Shown: positions 36,637 to 45,556 of the stretch, in pieces | Position numbering within the stretch: position 1 is the stretch's first letter | Layout of the letters: the number at the start of each line of letters is the position of its first letter | Assembly: GCA_903837355.1 (NCBI GenBank) | Contig: CAILUI010000432.1 | Span: 1-51,903 of the forward strand | Direction: 5' to 3' | DNA length: 51,903 bases | Origin: an uncultured Victivallales bacterium | Lineage (GTDB): Bacteria > Verrucomicrobiota > Lentisphaeria > Oligosphaerales > JAFGRS01 | Program-made: the position numbers and the translations under genes | The notes under the pieces: model-generated | The model's input: only the letters and a program-made list of their open reading frames with translations | Told to the model about the DNA's origin: nothing | The model's database searches: none

Positions 36637-36990
36637 TCAGCGCGGCGCCTTCGGGCGCGGTTTCCCGTCGTCGGGCCAGGAGTAGCCGCAGGGCTGATCC
36701 GGGCAGATCAGGTTGCGGTCGGCGATATCGCGCTGATCGATGGGGAAGTTGTGGCAGCTCGGAGGCCGGAAGCGGCCATAGAACCGACAGGCGGGCAGGC
36801 CATCGCCATCGTGGAAGCGCGGGCAGTGCCAACCCAACTGGCAGCAGGCCCCGCAGCGTATGCACTCACCCTGGCGCAAGGCCCGTTGCGCCCGTACATA
36901 GCCGGGCTGAAACAGGGTCAACCGCAAGCGCCTGAACACGCCCCGAAGCCGTATCCAGCGCCCGCGAAACGTGGTCGTCGGAGAACTCAT
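36637..36990 (-). CDS. YkgJ-type cysteine cluster protein
   Basis: A 117-aa protein with CIRCGACC (43-50) and further cysteines at 56, 68, 79, 96 and 101, nine in all. This is the YkgJ (UPF0153) pattern, thought to bind zinc or an Fe-S cluster. The N-terminal 35 residues are Arg-rich and basic. The gene is convergent with the phospholipase D-like gene (11-bp gap). Its role is unknown. Confidence 0.8.
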   Translation of the reverse strand: MSSPTTTFRGRWIRLRGVFRRLRLTLFQPGYVRAQRALRQGECIRCGACCQLGWHCPRFHDGDGLPACRFYGRFRPPSCHNFPIDQRDIADRNLICPDQPCGYSWPDDGKPRPKAPR

Positions 36991-37173
36991 AGTATTGGGA
37001 TGCTGGCGCAGGATCCAGAAGGATACCCGGGCCGACTGCCGCGAAATCTGTGGGCGCGCACGCTCAGGATTGCGGGGGCGCCGTACCAGACGCCTGCAAA
37101 CGCTTCCGGGCGAGCTTCGTCAAAGTGCAAAAAGTACTCGTTCGCAGGTACTCGCGCAAGAGCCACGGCGGGA

Positions 37174-38547
37174 TTATTGTCCCCGCTCCAGACGGATCTC
37201 GGCGATCTGGGCGCGGTCGCCGTCCGTCGAAGCGGGGAGCTCGATGGCCAGACCACCCAGCGCCCCGCGGTAGGAGGGCACGGCCGCGAGATCCAGCACA
37301 TACTCGTGCATGGCGCCATCGTTGACGATGGTGAGCGGGAGGCTGCACTCGGGCGTCCACCAGGTCTTGGCCCACTGCTCCCACGAGGCGACCGTGTGGA
37401 CCTGTCCCGAGAAACTCCGCCAGAACAGGCGCAGTTCACTGCCGCGGGTCTTGAACGCGGCGCGTAGCCGCAGGCGCGGGGCCTGCTCGGCCCGCCAGTA
37501 GCTCAAGGGGCTCTCCAGCCGGGCCCGACGCGCGTCCAGTTCCAGCGCCAGGGCGTCAACGATGGGCCACGGGCTCCGGGCCTGCAGGAAGGCCCAGTGC
37601 TGACGGTCTTTGGCGAACACCCAGGCCGGGAGGGCATCCTTGGCCGCGTGCTGGTAGACGTAATCCCGGATCTCCTGCAGGGTCCCCACCACAAACACGC
37701 ACTCGTACTCGTAGACAATATCCGAGTCGAGGATGTCGGTACGCATCGGGGAGAAGTAGCCCGTCGGCCCGTCCTTGGGGCCGCCCTTGCCACGCGCGCC
37801 GGCGAAACCGCCATGGAACTCGAAGACCCCGGGGTGCCAGGCGCCAATGCCAAAGCCCGCGTCATCCACCAGCGCCGACCAGTTCTCCGCCGCCAGCCAC
37901 TTCGACCAGGGCCAGGCCTCCTGCGCCGTCTTGCGCACCTCGGTCAACTCGCCGCCGCTGAAGGGCTGGTCGCCGACATAGGTCATCAGGCGGTGCCAGA
38001 CGGCGTTAGTGTACACCGCCGGGACTTCCTGGTGGCAGGGGCCGTAGACCGTCTTGTCGGTGCGCTGATTGGTCAACCGTCCGCGGTAGCGGAACGTCTT
38101 TCCCTCCAGATCAATCCAGGTCTCGAAGACACACTCGCCGGGGTCGTTTTCCATGGGCCACAACATGGGGATGGACTTCACGTACAGGGCGGTGCCTGCG
38201 GCCCGGCTTTCCAGGGTCTTGGAGCCGTTGCCGAAGCTGTCGCCGGACTGGATCGGGTTCCACGGGAAGCCGGCCCAGGCCGGACTCTTGCGCTTGCCCT
38301 CGCGCTGGTAGTTGGCCGGCCCGGAGTAGAACGACATCTGGATCTGCCGGCCCCAGTCGTGGCTGTTGATCAGGTTCTCGCCGCGCCCCAGATCGGAGAC
38401 ATGCGTGATGGCCCCGCCGATGCTCAGGTCCACACCGACCCGAATCTGGCCATTGTCAACGAAGCTCATGCGTTCTCCCCCCGCCGCGCCCAGAGCGATC
38501 CCGCCCGCCAGGACGGCAAGCCAGACGGTGACTGTCTGTGTCTGCAT
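37174..38547 (-). CDS. Secreted protein of unknown function, likely beta-sandwich
   Basis: A 457-aa protein with a signal peptide (1-23). The body is rich in Trp, Tyr and short beta-strand motifs: NGQIRVGVDLSIGGAITHVSD, HDWGRQIQMSFYSGP, GPCHQEVPAVYTN. Such N-terminal segments occur in galactose-mutarotase-like sugar-binding folds, but no catalytic motif can be named. The start ATG at 38547 follows AAGGGA. A strong promoter lies at 38595-38623. It is divergent from the GH42-like gene, with the palindrome array between them, so the two may be co-regulated. Confidence 0.75.
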   Translation of the reverse strand: MQTQTVTVWLAVLAGGIALGAAGGERMSFVDNGQIRVGVDLSIGGAITHVSDLGRGENLINSHDWGRQIQMSFYSGPANYQREGKRKSPAWAGFPWNPIQSGDSFGNGSKTLESRAAGTALYVKSIPMLWPMENDPGECVFETWIDLEGKTFRYRGRLTNQRTDKTVYGPCHQEVPAVYTNAVWHRLMTYVGDQPFSGGELTEVRKTAQEAWPWSKWLAAENWSALVDDAGFGIGAWHPGVFEFHGGFAGARGKGGPKDGPTGYFSPMRTDILDSDIVYEYECVFVVGTLQEIRDYVYQHAAKDALPAWVFAKDRQHWAFLQARSPWPIVDALALELDARRARLESPLSYWRAEQAPRLRLRAAFKTRGSELRLFWRSFSGQVHTVASWEQWAKTWWTPECSLPLTIVNDGAMHEYVLDLAAVPSYRGALGGLAIELPASTDGDRAQIAEIRLERGQ

Positions 38548-38594
38548 GGTGTCCCTTTCCAATGCCCGCCGCCGCACCCGTCGCGCCATCGCAG

Positions 38595-38623
38595 ACGCTA
38601 GCCCGCCGGGAGGCCGGGGTCAA
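38595..38623 (-). promoter_or_regulatory. Predicted promoter for the 37174-38547 gene
   Basis: On the minus strand TTGACC (38623-38618) and TAGCGT (38600-38595) at 17-bp spacing, about 50 bp before the start codon. Confidence 0.5.
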
Positions 38624-38674
38624 GCTTTGGACACCATGGGCCAGGACCGCATCGGGAACTCACCATGCTGCCGG

Positions 38675-38813
38675 TTTCGCGAAAGCGCGGCCGTCTGGAC
38701 GCACGGTTTCGCGAAAGCGCCAGGGCGTGCCGCACGGGTTTCGCGAAAGCACGGCCGGCTGTACGTACGGGTTTCGCGAAAGCACGGCCGGCTGTACGCA
38801 CGGTTTCGCGAAA
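38675..38813. repeat. Array of five TTTCGCGAAA palindromes at 32-33 bp spacing
   Basis: Identical 10-bp palindromes start at 38675, 38707, 38739, 38772 and 38804, spaced 32, 32, 33 and 32 bp. The intervening sequences are themselves similar (GCACGGCCGGCTGTACG-type), apart from the diverged second interval. The spacing is close to three DNA turns, placing all sites on one helix face. The array lies between divergent predicted promoters and so looks like an operator array. Confidence 0.85.
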
Positions 38814-38903
38814 CCCGGCTTGCAGGATGGGCGGGGGCGTGCTATGGCTGTTCGGGCCGGAGCGCCACGCCGACAGGGCACGCAAGGGTCGGCACGGATG
38901 CTC

Positions 38904-38933
38904 TCGACGAGGGTGCGTAACGATGGCTATAGA
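38904..38933 (+). promoter_or_regulatory. Predicted promoter for the 39005-41461 gene
   Basis: TCGACG (38904-38909) and TATAGA (38928-38933) at 18-bp spacing, about 70 bp before the start codon and 90 bp downstream of the last palindrome. Confidence 0.4.
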
Positions 38934-39004
38934 GAAGCACGAGAATGACGCTGGCCGAAGGTCATGAGGCCGGGTCCAGATTCCGTGCATGGGAGGCGAT
39001 GGGG

Positions 39005-41461
39005 ATGCCTGAAGGTCGTTGCTGGATGTGGGCACGTTACCTGATCGCCCTGGTGGTGCTGAGCGCTGGGCGGCTGGCAGGGCAGGGGGCAGCGCCGGCG
39101 GACAGGCTGGATGTGGGGGTCCGCTTCTGCGGTTTTGGTGGTGACCGCGAGGTCCTGACCGGGTTGGCCGCGTGGTGGCCGAACCTGGAGTACTGCCGGG
39201 CCTATGACGCGGGTCAGGTAGCCGGGATGAAGGCGCTCGGGGAGGAGGCCCGTGGCCTGGGCATCCGCTACACGGTTCAGGCGTGCGCGCCAGCCTTCCC
39301 CGCTGGGTACCTGGAGACGCATGGGAACTGGGCCGTGGACTTCCTGGGGCGGCATCCGGCCGACCTGGGCTTCAGCCACCCGCAGGCCGACTACTGCCAC
39401 CCGGCGACCGTGGCGGCGCTACGGCGGAATCTGGAGGTTGCGTTGGGCGAGGCGGGCGCCAAGGCGTTCACGATGGTGGACTTCGTCTGGCCCTACATCG
39501 GTGGTCGCTGGGGGTATTCGGAGGCGGACCTGGCAGCCTACCGGGCGGCCCTGCAGGAGGCCGATGGTGGTCTGGAGGTGCATGACGGCGGTGGGGTGCG
39601 GACGCTGACCTTCTGGGACTACCTGGAGGAGTTGTCGGGCCTGCGCTTGCGGCCGGCGGACCTGGGCTACGCGAGTTGGGCCGAATACACGCCGGTGCGG
39701 CCCCCCGATCTGGGCGTGCAGCCGAGCCCGGAGAAGCGGCGGAATGGGTTCGTGTTCACCGGCCTGTACCACTACTGCTGGCTCCGGTACGCCCAGGAGG
39801 GCGGACGTCAGGCGCGCTTGTTGGGCGGCGACCTGCAGGCCTCGCTGAACCCGGAGAACTGTAGCAACGGCGGCGATCTGCTGGCCTGGGGCCGACTGAC
39901 CGCGACGGGCGAGCCCTGGCTCGAGGAATGGGGCAGTCCCTGGATCGCCATGGCCGGCTACCACAACCTACCCTACTTCGCCCGCGCCTACCGGAAGGTG
40001 GGCAAACGACTGGGGCTGATCGGTGAGACCGGAGCGGCCGGCGGCCATCCCGACAGCGGCTTCGGCCCGGCGCGGCCCCACTACTGGGACCCTGACAGCA
40101 ACTACGCCATTACCTGGGCGCTGGGAGCGGCCGCGGCCTTCAATGACCGCGAGGAGGACTACATCTGGGCCTCCTGGGCCGAGACCGTGGACCCTGAGAG
40201 CCCGCAGCGGGACCTGTGGCGCGGCTATATCCGCGGCATGGATGGCTTCCGCCAGTACGCTGTGGACGGCGCCCGGCGGCCGCCGTGTGCGGTGCTGTCG
40301 ATCGTGAACCGCTCGGTGCTGCACGAAACCGAGAGTACGGACTACAGCACCGGCCAAGCCTACAGCCTCGCTCCGGCCCTGCTCGACCTGCACACGGACT
40401 ACCTGCAGGGCGGCTTCCCGCTGGACGCCGACATGCTCAACGAGGCACGGGTGGTGCTGTTCTCGCCCTGGGACTACCCGCGACCGTTTGCGGCGCGCCT
40501 GCAGGCCTGGCTGGCCGCGGCGCCGGGGCGTGTGCTGGTCACCCACGGTTTCGTGCCGGCCCGGCCCTGCAACGGCATGGACACTGGCCCCGTACTACGG
40601 CTGGACGACGCGGCGGCCGCGGCGACGCTGGGCCTCACGGGCCTGCGGGAGACAGAGTGGCGGGAAGGCACGGTGAACCCGGTGGCGTCGGCCTGGCAGG
40701 GGCTGTTCCCATTGGCCGCGGGGACGCGGCTGGCTCTGCCCCGTCCGCTGCTGCAGTGCGACGGGGTGCCGCTGCTGACCCTGGACGGGCACCCGCTGGT
40801 GACGGAGGTCTCCGTACCCGGCGGCGGCCGCATCGTTTACCTCAACTTCGTGGCCCCCGAGCGCTACCAGGCCGGCGAGCCCGCGAGCGACCTGCTGCGG
40901 GCCTGTCTACAGACGATCCTGTCCGAAGCCCAGGTCCAGCCCCAGGCGGAGGGCTCTGTGAAGTGGGCCTGCTCGCGCTACGACCTCGAGGGCGGCAGTG
41001 CCTATCTGCTGCTCGACCGCGCGGCCTGCGACCAGCCCCGGATGACCGTCGAGACGCCCAGCCTGGCCCCGGCGGAGAAGCTGGCGCTCCGGCTGCAGCC
41101 GTCGGCGACCTATCTGGTCTACGATGGCCTGGAGGGCACCCGGTCGCTGCGCCAGACCGACGCGGCAGGGCGGCTGGCGGTGACCCTCGATGGCAAGAAC
41201 CTGCGCCTGCTCTATGTGTTGCCCGCGCCCGCGGTGCCCTGCCTGGTGTGGACCGATGGCGAGCGCCTGGACGGCGCCCCGCGAACCGCCTTGCCGGCCC
41301 GCCTCTACGTCCATCGCCCCGGCAAACTGGTAGTGGGCGGCCTGCCCCCTGGCGCGACCGTTTGGATCGATGGCAAGGCCGCCGCGACCTCAAGCGACGC
41401 GGCCAGCCGGACCGCGCTGGTACAGCTCGAAGCCGGCGAGCGGCAGGTGCAGGTGCGCTGA
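39005..41461 (+). CDS. Large secreted glycoside hydrolase-like protein (GH42-like architecture)
   Basis: An 818-aa protein; the ATG at 39005 has GGGAGG about 9 nt upstream, and residues 8-27 form a signal peptide. The N-terminal 400 residues look like a TIM-barrel hydrolase (YCHPATVAALRRNLEVAL, FTMVDFVWPYIGGRWG, NSxNYAITWALGAAAAFND-type segments). A region at about 440-640 resembles the glutamine-amidotransferase-like trimerisation domain of GH42 beta-galactosidases (VVLFSPWDYPRPF, GRVLVTHGFVPA). A beta-rich C terminus follows. Catalytic glutamates could not be assigned (LIGETGA near 343 is one candidate). The family call is tentative. Confidence 0.65.
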   Translation: MPEGRCWMWARYLIALVVLSAGRLAGQGAAPADRLDVGVRFCGFGGDREVLTGLAAWWPNLEYCRAYDAGQVAGMKALGEEARGLGIRYTVQACAPAFPAGYLETHGNWAVDFLGRHPADLGFSHPQADYCHPATVAALRRNLEVALGEAGAKAFTMVDFVWPYIGGRWGYSEADLAAYRAALQEADGGLEVHDGGGVRTLTFWDYLEELSGLRLRPADLGYASWAEYTPVRPPDLGVQPSPEKRRNGFVFTGLYHYCWLRYAQEGGRQARLLGGDLQASLNPENCSNGGDLLAWGRLTATGEPWLEEWGSPWIAMAGYHNLPYFARAYRKVGKRLGLIGETGAAGGHPDSGFGPARPHYWDPDSNYAITWALGAAAAFNDREEDYIWASWAETVDPESPQRDLWRGYIRGMDGFRQYAVDGARRPPCAVLSIVNRSVLHETESTDYSTGQAYSLAPALLDLHTDYLQGGFPLDADMLNEARVVLFSPWDYPRPFAARLQAWLAAAPGRVLVTHGFVPARPCNGMDTGPVLRLDDAAAAATLGLTGLRETEWREGTVNPVASAWQGLFPLAAGTRLALPRPLLQCDGVPLLTLDGHPLVTEVSVPGGGRIVYLNFVAPERYQAGEPASDLLRACLQTILSEAQVQPQAEGSVKWACSRYDLEGGSAYLLLDRAACDQPRMTVETPSLAPAEKLALRLQPSATYLVYDGLEGTRSLRQTDAAGRLAVTLDGKNLRLLYVLPAPAVPCLVWTDGERLDGAPRTALPARLYVHRPGKLVVGGLPPGATVWIDGKAAATSSDAASRTALVQLEAGERQVQVR

Positions 41462-41575
41462 TCGCGAACGGCGACACCGGCGCGCTGGCGCCTGGCGCCG
41501 ACTGGCTCTATCTTGCTGTGGATCGGTGACCCACGTATCCAGGCCGGCACGCCAGCGCCGGCAGGAAGGCTGCCT

Positions 41576-42661
41576 ATGGACGCGCGCCAGAGATTCCTCA
41601 ACACGCTGAACTACCGCCCCGTGGACCGTGGTTTCTACGGCATGTGGGTCGGCTGGTGGCCGGAGACGGCGCAACATTGGCAGACCGAGGGCTTCGACCC
41701 GCAGGTGGGCCACGGTTTCGCGACCGACCCCTATGCCTGGCACGGCGGCTGGTTCTTTCCCAATCCGCCCTTCGCGCATGAGGTCGTGGCGGAGGATGCC
41801 GAGACCATCACCTACGTCAACCATGAGGGCATCCTGCTGCGGGAGCGCCGGGACAACCCGCATTCCTCGATGCCGCAGTTTGTACGGTTCCCGGTAGAAA
41901 CGCGGGCGGACTTCCGGCGCTTCTGGGCCGAGCGCATGCAGCCCGACCTGGTGGCGCGCCTGGGGGCGGACTACGCGGCCGGGCTAGCGGCCTGCCGGAC
42001 CCGCGAGGCGCCCCTGATCGTCATTGCCGACCGCTGGGGCGGCTTCTTCGGCGGCCCCCGCAATCTGACCGGCGTCGAGAACCTCTGCCTGTTGTTCTAC
42101 GATGATCCGGCCTTCGTGGAAGAGATGATGGACACCACCGCGGACTTCCTGATCGCGATGATGGACCAGATTCTGCTCCATACCGACATCGACGTCTTCG
42201 GTTTCTGGGAGGACATGGCCTACAAGACGGCGCCGTTGCTCGGGCCGGAGATGGTGCGCCGCTTCATGCTGCCGCGCTACCGGCGCGTGGTGGAGCACCT
42301 GCGTGCCAAGGGGGTGCAGTGGTTCGCCCTGGACAGCGATGGCGACATCTCCTCGCTGATCCCGGTGTGGCTCGATGCCGGCATCAACATCCTCTACCCC
42401 TTCGAGGTGCAGTGCGGCATGGATGTGCTGCAGGTGCGTAAGCAGTACGGCCGGGACCTGCGCCTGTGGTGTGGCATCGACAAGCGGGCCTTGGCCCTGG
42501 GGCCGGCCGCCATCGATGCGGAACTGCGGCGGATCCGGCCGCTGTTCGAGGAGGGCGGCTATATTCCCGGTCTGGACCATTCGATGCCGCCGGATGTGTC
42601 GTATCCGCACTTCCGCTACTACATGGAGCGTCTCTGGGATCTGGTGAACGGCAGGCTGTGA
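41576..42661 (+). CDS. Uroporphyrinogen decarboxylase-fold protein (paralog B), linked to a glycyl radical enzyme
   Basis: A 361-aa protein with the URO-D / methyltransferase barrel: RQRFLNTLNYRPVDR (4-18) is the usual N-terminal signature, and FEVQCGMD and LWCGIDK the C-terminal ones. At the position of the Zn-binding H-x-C motif of MtaA/CmuA methyltransferases it has Asp253-Ser-Asp255; the later Cys299 is retained. It therefore probably does not bind zinc in the standard way. The ATG follows AGGAAGG. The glycyl radical enzyme gene begins 13 bp after its stop, so the two are co-expressed. Confidence 0.82.
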   Translation: MDARQRFLNTLNYRPVDRGFYGMWVGWWPETAQHWQTEGFDPQVGHGFATDPYAWHGGWFFPNPPFAHEVVAEDAETITYVNHEGILLRERRDNPHSSMPQFVRFPVETRADFRRFWAERMQPDLVARLGADYAAGLAACRTREAPLIVIADRWGGFFGGPRNLTGVENLCLLFYDDPAFVEEMMDTTADFLIAMMDQILLHTDIDVFGFWEDMAYKTAPLLGPEMVRRFMLPRYRRVVEHLRAKGVQWFALDSDGDISSLIPVWLDAGINILYPFEVQCGMDVLQVRKQYGRDLRLWCGIDKRALALGPAAIDAELRRIRPLFEEGGYIPGLDHSMPPDVSYPHFRYYMERLWDLVNGRL

Positions 42662-42674
42662 GAGGGTTTCCGAC

Positions 42675-44870
42675 ATGAGCGACCGCATCGATACCATCCG
42701 CACGCGGGTTCTGAGCAGCCGCCAGTTGGGCGATCCGCGGGCCGGGGCGCTGCATGCCGAGTCGTTGGCGCAGACCGTGGGCGAGCCCGAGGTCATCCGC
42801 CACGCCAAGGCGGCGGCGCACTACGACCGCCAGCAGGCCATCACCATTAACCCCGGCGAACTCATTGTCGGCACGCGGCCCGGCCTGACCCTCGACCCGG
42901 CAGGCAAGATCACGCAGCAGATCTTCGGCCGCCAGGGCTTCGGCGTGCCGGCGCCCGCCTGGTGGCCGGTGCCCGAGGAAGCGCGGCCCTTCTGGACTGA
43001 GGGGGTCTTCTCACCGGCCGGCAACCATACCACACTCGACTACGAGAGCATCTTTGCGGCGGGCTTCGAGGGCCTGCTCCGCCGGGTCGACCAGCGCCGG
43101 GCCACCCTCGCTGCCGACGATCCCGAGTTGGCGGCTAAGCGCGACTTCCTGAACGCGCTGCAGATCGTGGGTGAGGGGCACCTGGACCTGAGCCGGCGCT
43201 ATGCCGACGCGGCCCTGGCCCAGGCCGCGCAGAGCACGGACCCGACCCGCCGCCGCGAGCTCGAGACCATCGCCCGCAACTGCCGTCAGGTCCCGGCCCA
43301 GCCCCCGACCACCTTCTGGGAAGCCTGCCAGTGCGCCTGGTTCTCGTTCTTCTTCCTGCCCGATGCCCCCGGCCGGGTCGACCAGTACCTGTACCCCTGC
43401 TACCGCCGCGACCTCGAGAACGGCACCCTGACCCGTGATTTCGCCAAGGAATTGCTGTCTTCTCTATGGCTGAAGTACTTCGAGTCCGTCGGCGCGGCCA
43501 GCGCGGTCAGCGCGCACAACCACCTGACGCTCGGCGGGGTCACCCCCGACGGCCGCGATGCGTCCAATGAGGTGACCGTCCTCTGCCTCGAGGTGACCGA
43601 GGAGCTGCGTCTGCAACGTCCGCAGATCGGCCTGCGCTGGCATCGCGGCACGCCCGTCGAGCTGCTGCAGCGGGCCGTCCGCGTCTTGCGTTGTGGGTCC
43701 GGCAACCCGGACTTCTGCAGCGATGAGCAGATCGTCCCCGCCCTGGCAGGAATCGGCGTCAGCCTCGAGGACGCCCGCGACTTTTCCCTGTCGGGCTGCC
43801 ATGAGGTGATCGTCACCGGCCGCGCGCAGATGGGCTCGGTCGAGGGCTTCATCAACCTGCCCAAGGTCCTGCGGATGGCCCTCGGCCTCGAACCGGCCTT
43901 GCAGGCGGAGGCCCGGCTGGATGAGCTCACCACCCCGGCCGCGCTCTGGGACGCCCTCAGCGCCGCGCTGGAGCGCGTCGCTGAGATGGCCCACCGTTCG
44001 GCGCTGGGGCGCGATCAACTTGCCGCTGCCCAGCCCGGCGGTCACCTGCAGGCGTCGCTGGTGGTGCGGGACTGCATTGAGGCCTGCAAGGGCTACACCC
44101 AGGGCGGGGCGCGCTACAACTTCTGCAACTGGGACGTGATCGGCCTCGCCAACCTGGCCGATGCGCTGGCGGTCCTGCACCGGATCGTCTTCGCGGAACG
44201 CTTCCTGACGTTGCGCGAGTTCGTCGGGATCCTGGCCCGCGACTGGGATGGCGCCGAGACGCTGCGGCAGCGGGTGCTCAGTGACCCCAAGCACTTTGGC
44301 AACGACGACAGTGAGGTCGATGAGCTTGCCGGCCGCGTCATCGAGACGCTCTCTGCCACGTTGCGGCGGCACACGCCGTTCCGCGGCGGCTCCTACATCC
44401 TCGGGACTACGGCCGGCGGCGAGAACATGCACATCGAGTACGGCCGGGTCACCGGTGCCACCCCGGACGGCCGCAAGGCCGGCGCGACGCTGGCCGACAG
44501 CCTGGGCGCGGCCCAGGGCCGGGACCGCCATGGCGTCACCGCCCTGCTCAACTCCGTGGCCCGTCTGCCGCACCGGCTGCTGCCCACCGCCACCACCCTC
44601 AACGTCAAGCTGGATCCCTACATCATCACCACGGATGACGGGGTGGCCAAAGTCGCCGCCTTGATCGAGGCGCACTTCCGCGGCGGTGGCCAGCAACTGC
44701 AGTTCAACCTGGTCAACCGCGCCTTGCTGCTCGAGGCAAGACAGCATCCGGAAGCCTATCCAGAGCTGATGGTGCGCGTGGCCGGCTACTGTGCTCCCTT
44801 CACGTCCCTCTGGACGGACCTGCAGGACGAGATCATCGCCCGCACCGAGCATCTGACCCAGACGAGCTGA
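42675..44870 (+). CDS. Glycyl radical enzyme (pyruvate formate-lyase family, eliminase type)
   Basis: A 731-aa anaerobic radical enzyme. The thiyl-radical Cys375 is in SLSGCHEVIV, followed two residues later by Glu377, the Cys-x-Glu arrangement of dehydratase and C-N/C-C eliminase members (not the Cys-Cys of PFL). The glycyl loop near the C terminus reads RVAGYCAPF with radical Gly704. Most relatives have Ser after GY where this has Cys706. TxxPLATE-type PFL sequences are absent. Activation needs a radical-SAM activase, which is not encoded nearby. The substrate is unknown; it is operonic with a URO-D-fold protein. Confidence 0.9.
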   Translation: MSDRIDTIRTRVLSSRQLGDPRAGALHAESLAQTVGEPEVIRHAKAAAHYDRQQAITINPGELIVGTRPGLTLDPAGKITQQIFGRQGFGVPAPAWWPVPEEARPFWTEGVFSPAGNHTTLDYESIFAAGFEGLLRRVDQRRATLAADDPELAAKRDFLNALQIVGEGHLDLSRRYADAALAQAAQSTDPTRRRELETIARNCRQVPAQPPTTFWEACQCAWFSFFFLPDAPGRVDQYLYPCYRRDLENGTLTRDFAKELLSSLWLKYFESVGAASAVSAHNHLTLGGVTPDGRDASNEVTVLCLEVTEELRLQRPQIGLRWHRGTPVELLQRAVRVLRCGSGNPDFCSDEQIVPALAGIGVSLEDARDFSLSGCHEVIVTGRAQMGSVEGFINLPKVLRMALGLEPALQAEARLDELTTPAALWDALSAALERVAEMAHRSALGRDQLAAAQPGGHLQASLVVRDCIEACKGYTQGGARYNFCNWDVIGLANLADALAVLHRIVFAERFLTLREFVGILARDWDGAETLRQRVLSDPKHFGNDDSEVDELAGRVIETLSATLRRHTPFRGGSYILGTTAGGENMHIEYGRVTGATPDGRKAGATLADSLGAAQGRDRHGVTALLNSVARLPHRLLPTATTLNVKLDPYIITTDDGVAKVAALIEAHFRGGGQQLQFNLVNRALLLEARQHPEAYPELMVRVAGYCAPFTSLWTDLQDEIIARTEHLTQTS

Positions 44871-45001
44871 GCGCTCCTGGCGGTGCGAGGCGGGGCATTC
44901 GCCCATAGGCGCCCACTTGTTGGTCTATCAGTTATTGCATATCTCGTTGTTCTGCAAGTACATAAAGCAGAATCCGTAGACTCTCGTCAGGCTCCTCTGG
45001 A
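44871..45001. other. AT-richer convergent gap
   Basis: Between the glycyl radical enzyme stop and the repeat at 45002. The stretch 44915-44995 is clearly AT-richer than its surroundings. I see no gene in it. Its lower GC may mark an insertion boundary. Confidence 0.4.
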
Positions 45002-45150
45002 GCCAAAGCGGCGTCCAGCCGCCGCAGTCCAAAGCGCGGCGATTACGCCACGCGATATCATACTGCGCCACAATAACATGTGGCGCTTTGGAGTGCCGTG
45101 GCTCGACACCGCTTTGGCACCGCGCGGAGCGCGGTAAGTCAGCGCCTATG
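45002..45150. repeat. Cloverleaf / MITE-like repeat, copy 2
   Basis: A full copy of the element at position 1. The left arm 45002-45034 and the right arm 45086-45118 are inverted repeats matching at about 28 of 33 positions. Inner stems: GCGCGGCG/CGCCACGC around ATTA, and GCGCCAC/GTGGCGC around AATAACAT. It lies between convergent genes (glycyl radical enzyme and rhaM). Confidence 0.85.
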
Positions 45151-45157
45151 GACCGGC

Positions 45158-45182
45158 GCGCCCGGGGAGCTTCGCCCTCCAG
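45158..45182 (-). repeat. Bipartite hairpin repeat core, inverted
   Basis: Read on the minus strand this is CTGGAGGGCGAAGCTCC followed by CCGGGCGC, matching the units of the array at the right edge of the window. Like copy 1, it lies next to the cloverleaf repeat. Confidence 0.7.
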
Positions 45183-45216
45183 TGGGTCCAGTGCGTCCAG
45201 CCTGCCCAGCCTGCGC

Positions 45217-45555
45217 TCAATCGCAGTGGAAGGCCTCTTCCATGCTGGCCCACCACTCGCCGGCGGCGCGGTCGGGGAGCGGTTCCTGGCAGGGCATGCA
45301 GAGGGCCCACCAGCGCTGGGTGGTAGGATCGGCGGCCATGGCCGCCATATCGGCGGCGAAGTCGGTACCGACGTACTCGAAATAGCTGAAGAGATAGTGC
45401 TGGCCGTCGGGCAGCCGGCGCAGGAAGATGCTGTAGTTGCGCAGGTTGCATGTGGCAATCTGGCGCAGCACCTCGGGCCAGACCGCCGCGTGCAACCGCT
45501 TATACTCCGCGATCCTGTCGGCCTTGAGTCCGAGCACCATGCCGTAGCGCTGCAT
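45217..45555 (-). CDS. rhaM: L-rhamnose mutarotase
   Basis: RhaM interconverts the alpha and beta anomers of L-rhamnose to speed catabolism. The 112-aa protein (family about 105) carries Tyr18 and His22 at the same positions as in E. coli RhaM, the HAAVWPEVL motif, YSIFL, and RWW (81-83). The start at 45555 lies 1 bp after the stop of the preceding URO-D-fold gene, so it is last in the ABC-importer operon. Its presence is the best evidence that the importer carries rhamnose. Confidence 0.92.
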   Translation of the reverse strand: MQRYGMVLGLKADRIAEYKRLHAAVWPEVLRQIATCNLRNYSIFLRRLPDGQHYLFSYFEYVGTDFAADMAAMAADPTTQRWWALCMPCQEPLPDRAAGEWWASMEEAFHCD

Positions 45556-45556
45556 A

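Noticed and set aside
38675..38813. Possible CRISPR array
   Set aside because: The repeat is only 10 bp, the spacers are nearly identical to each other, and no cas genes are present.
42675..44870. Pyruvate formate-lyase proper
   Set aside because: The active site has Cys-x-Glu and not the adjacent Cys-Cys pair of PFL.
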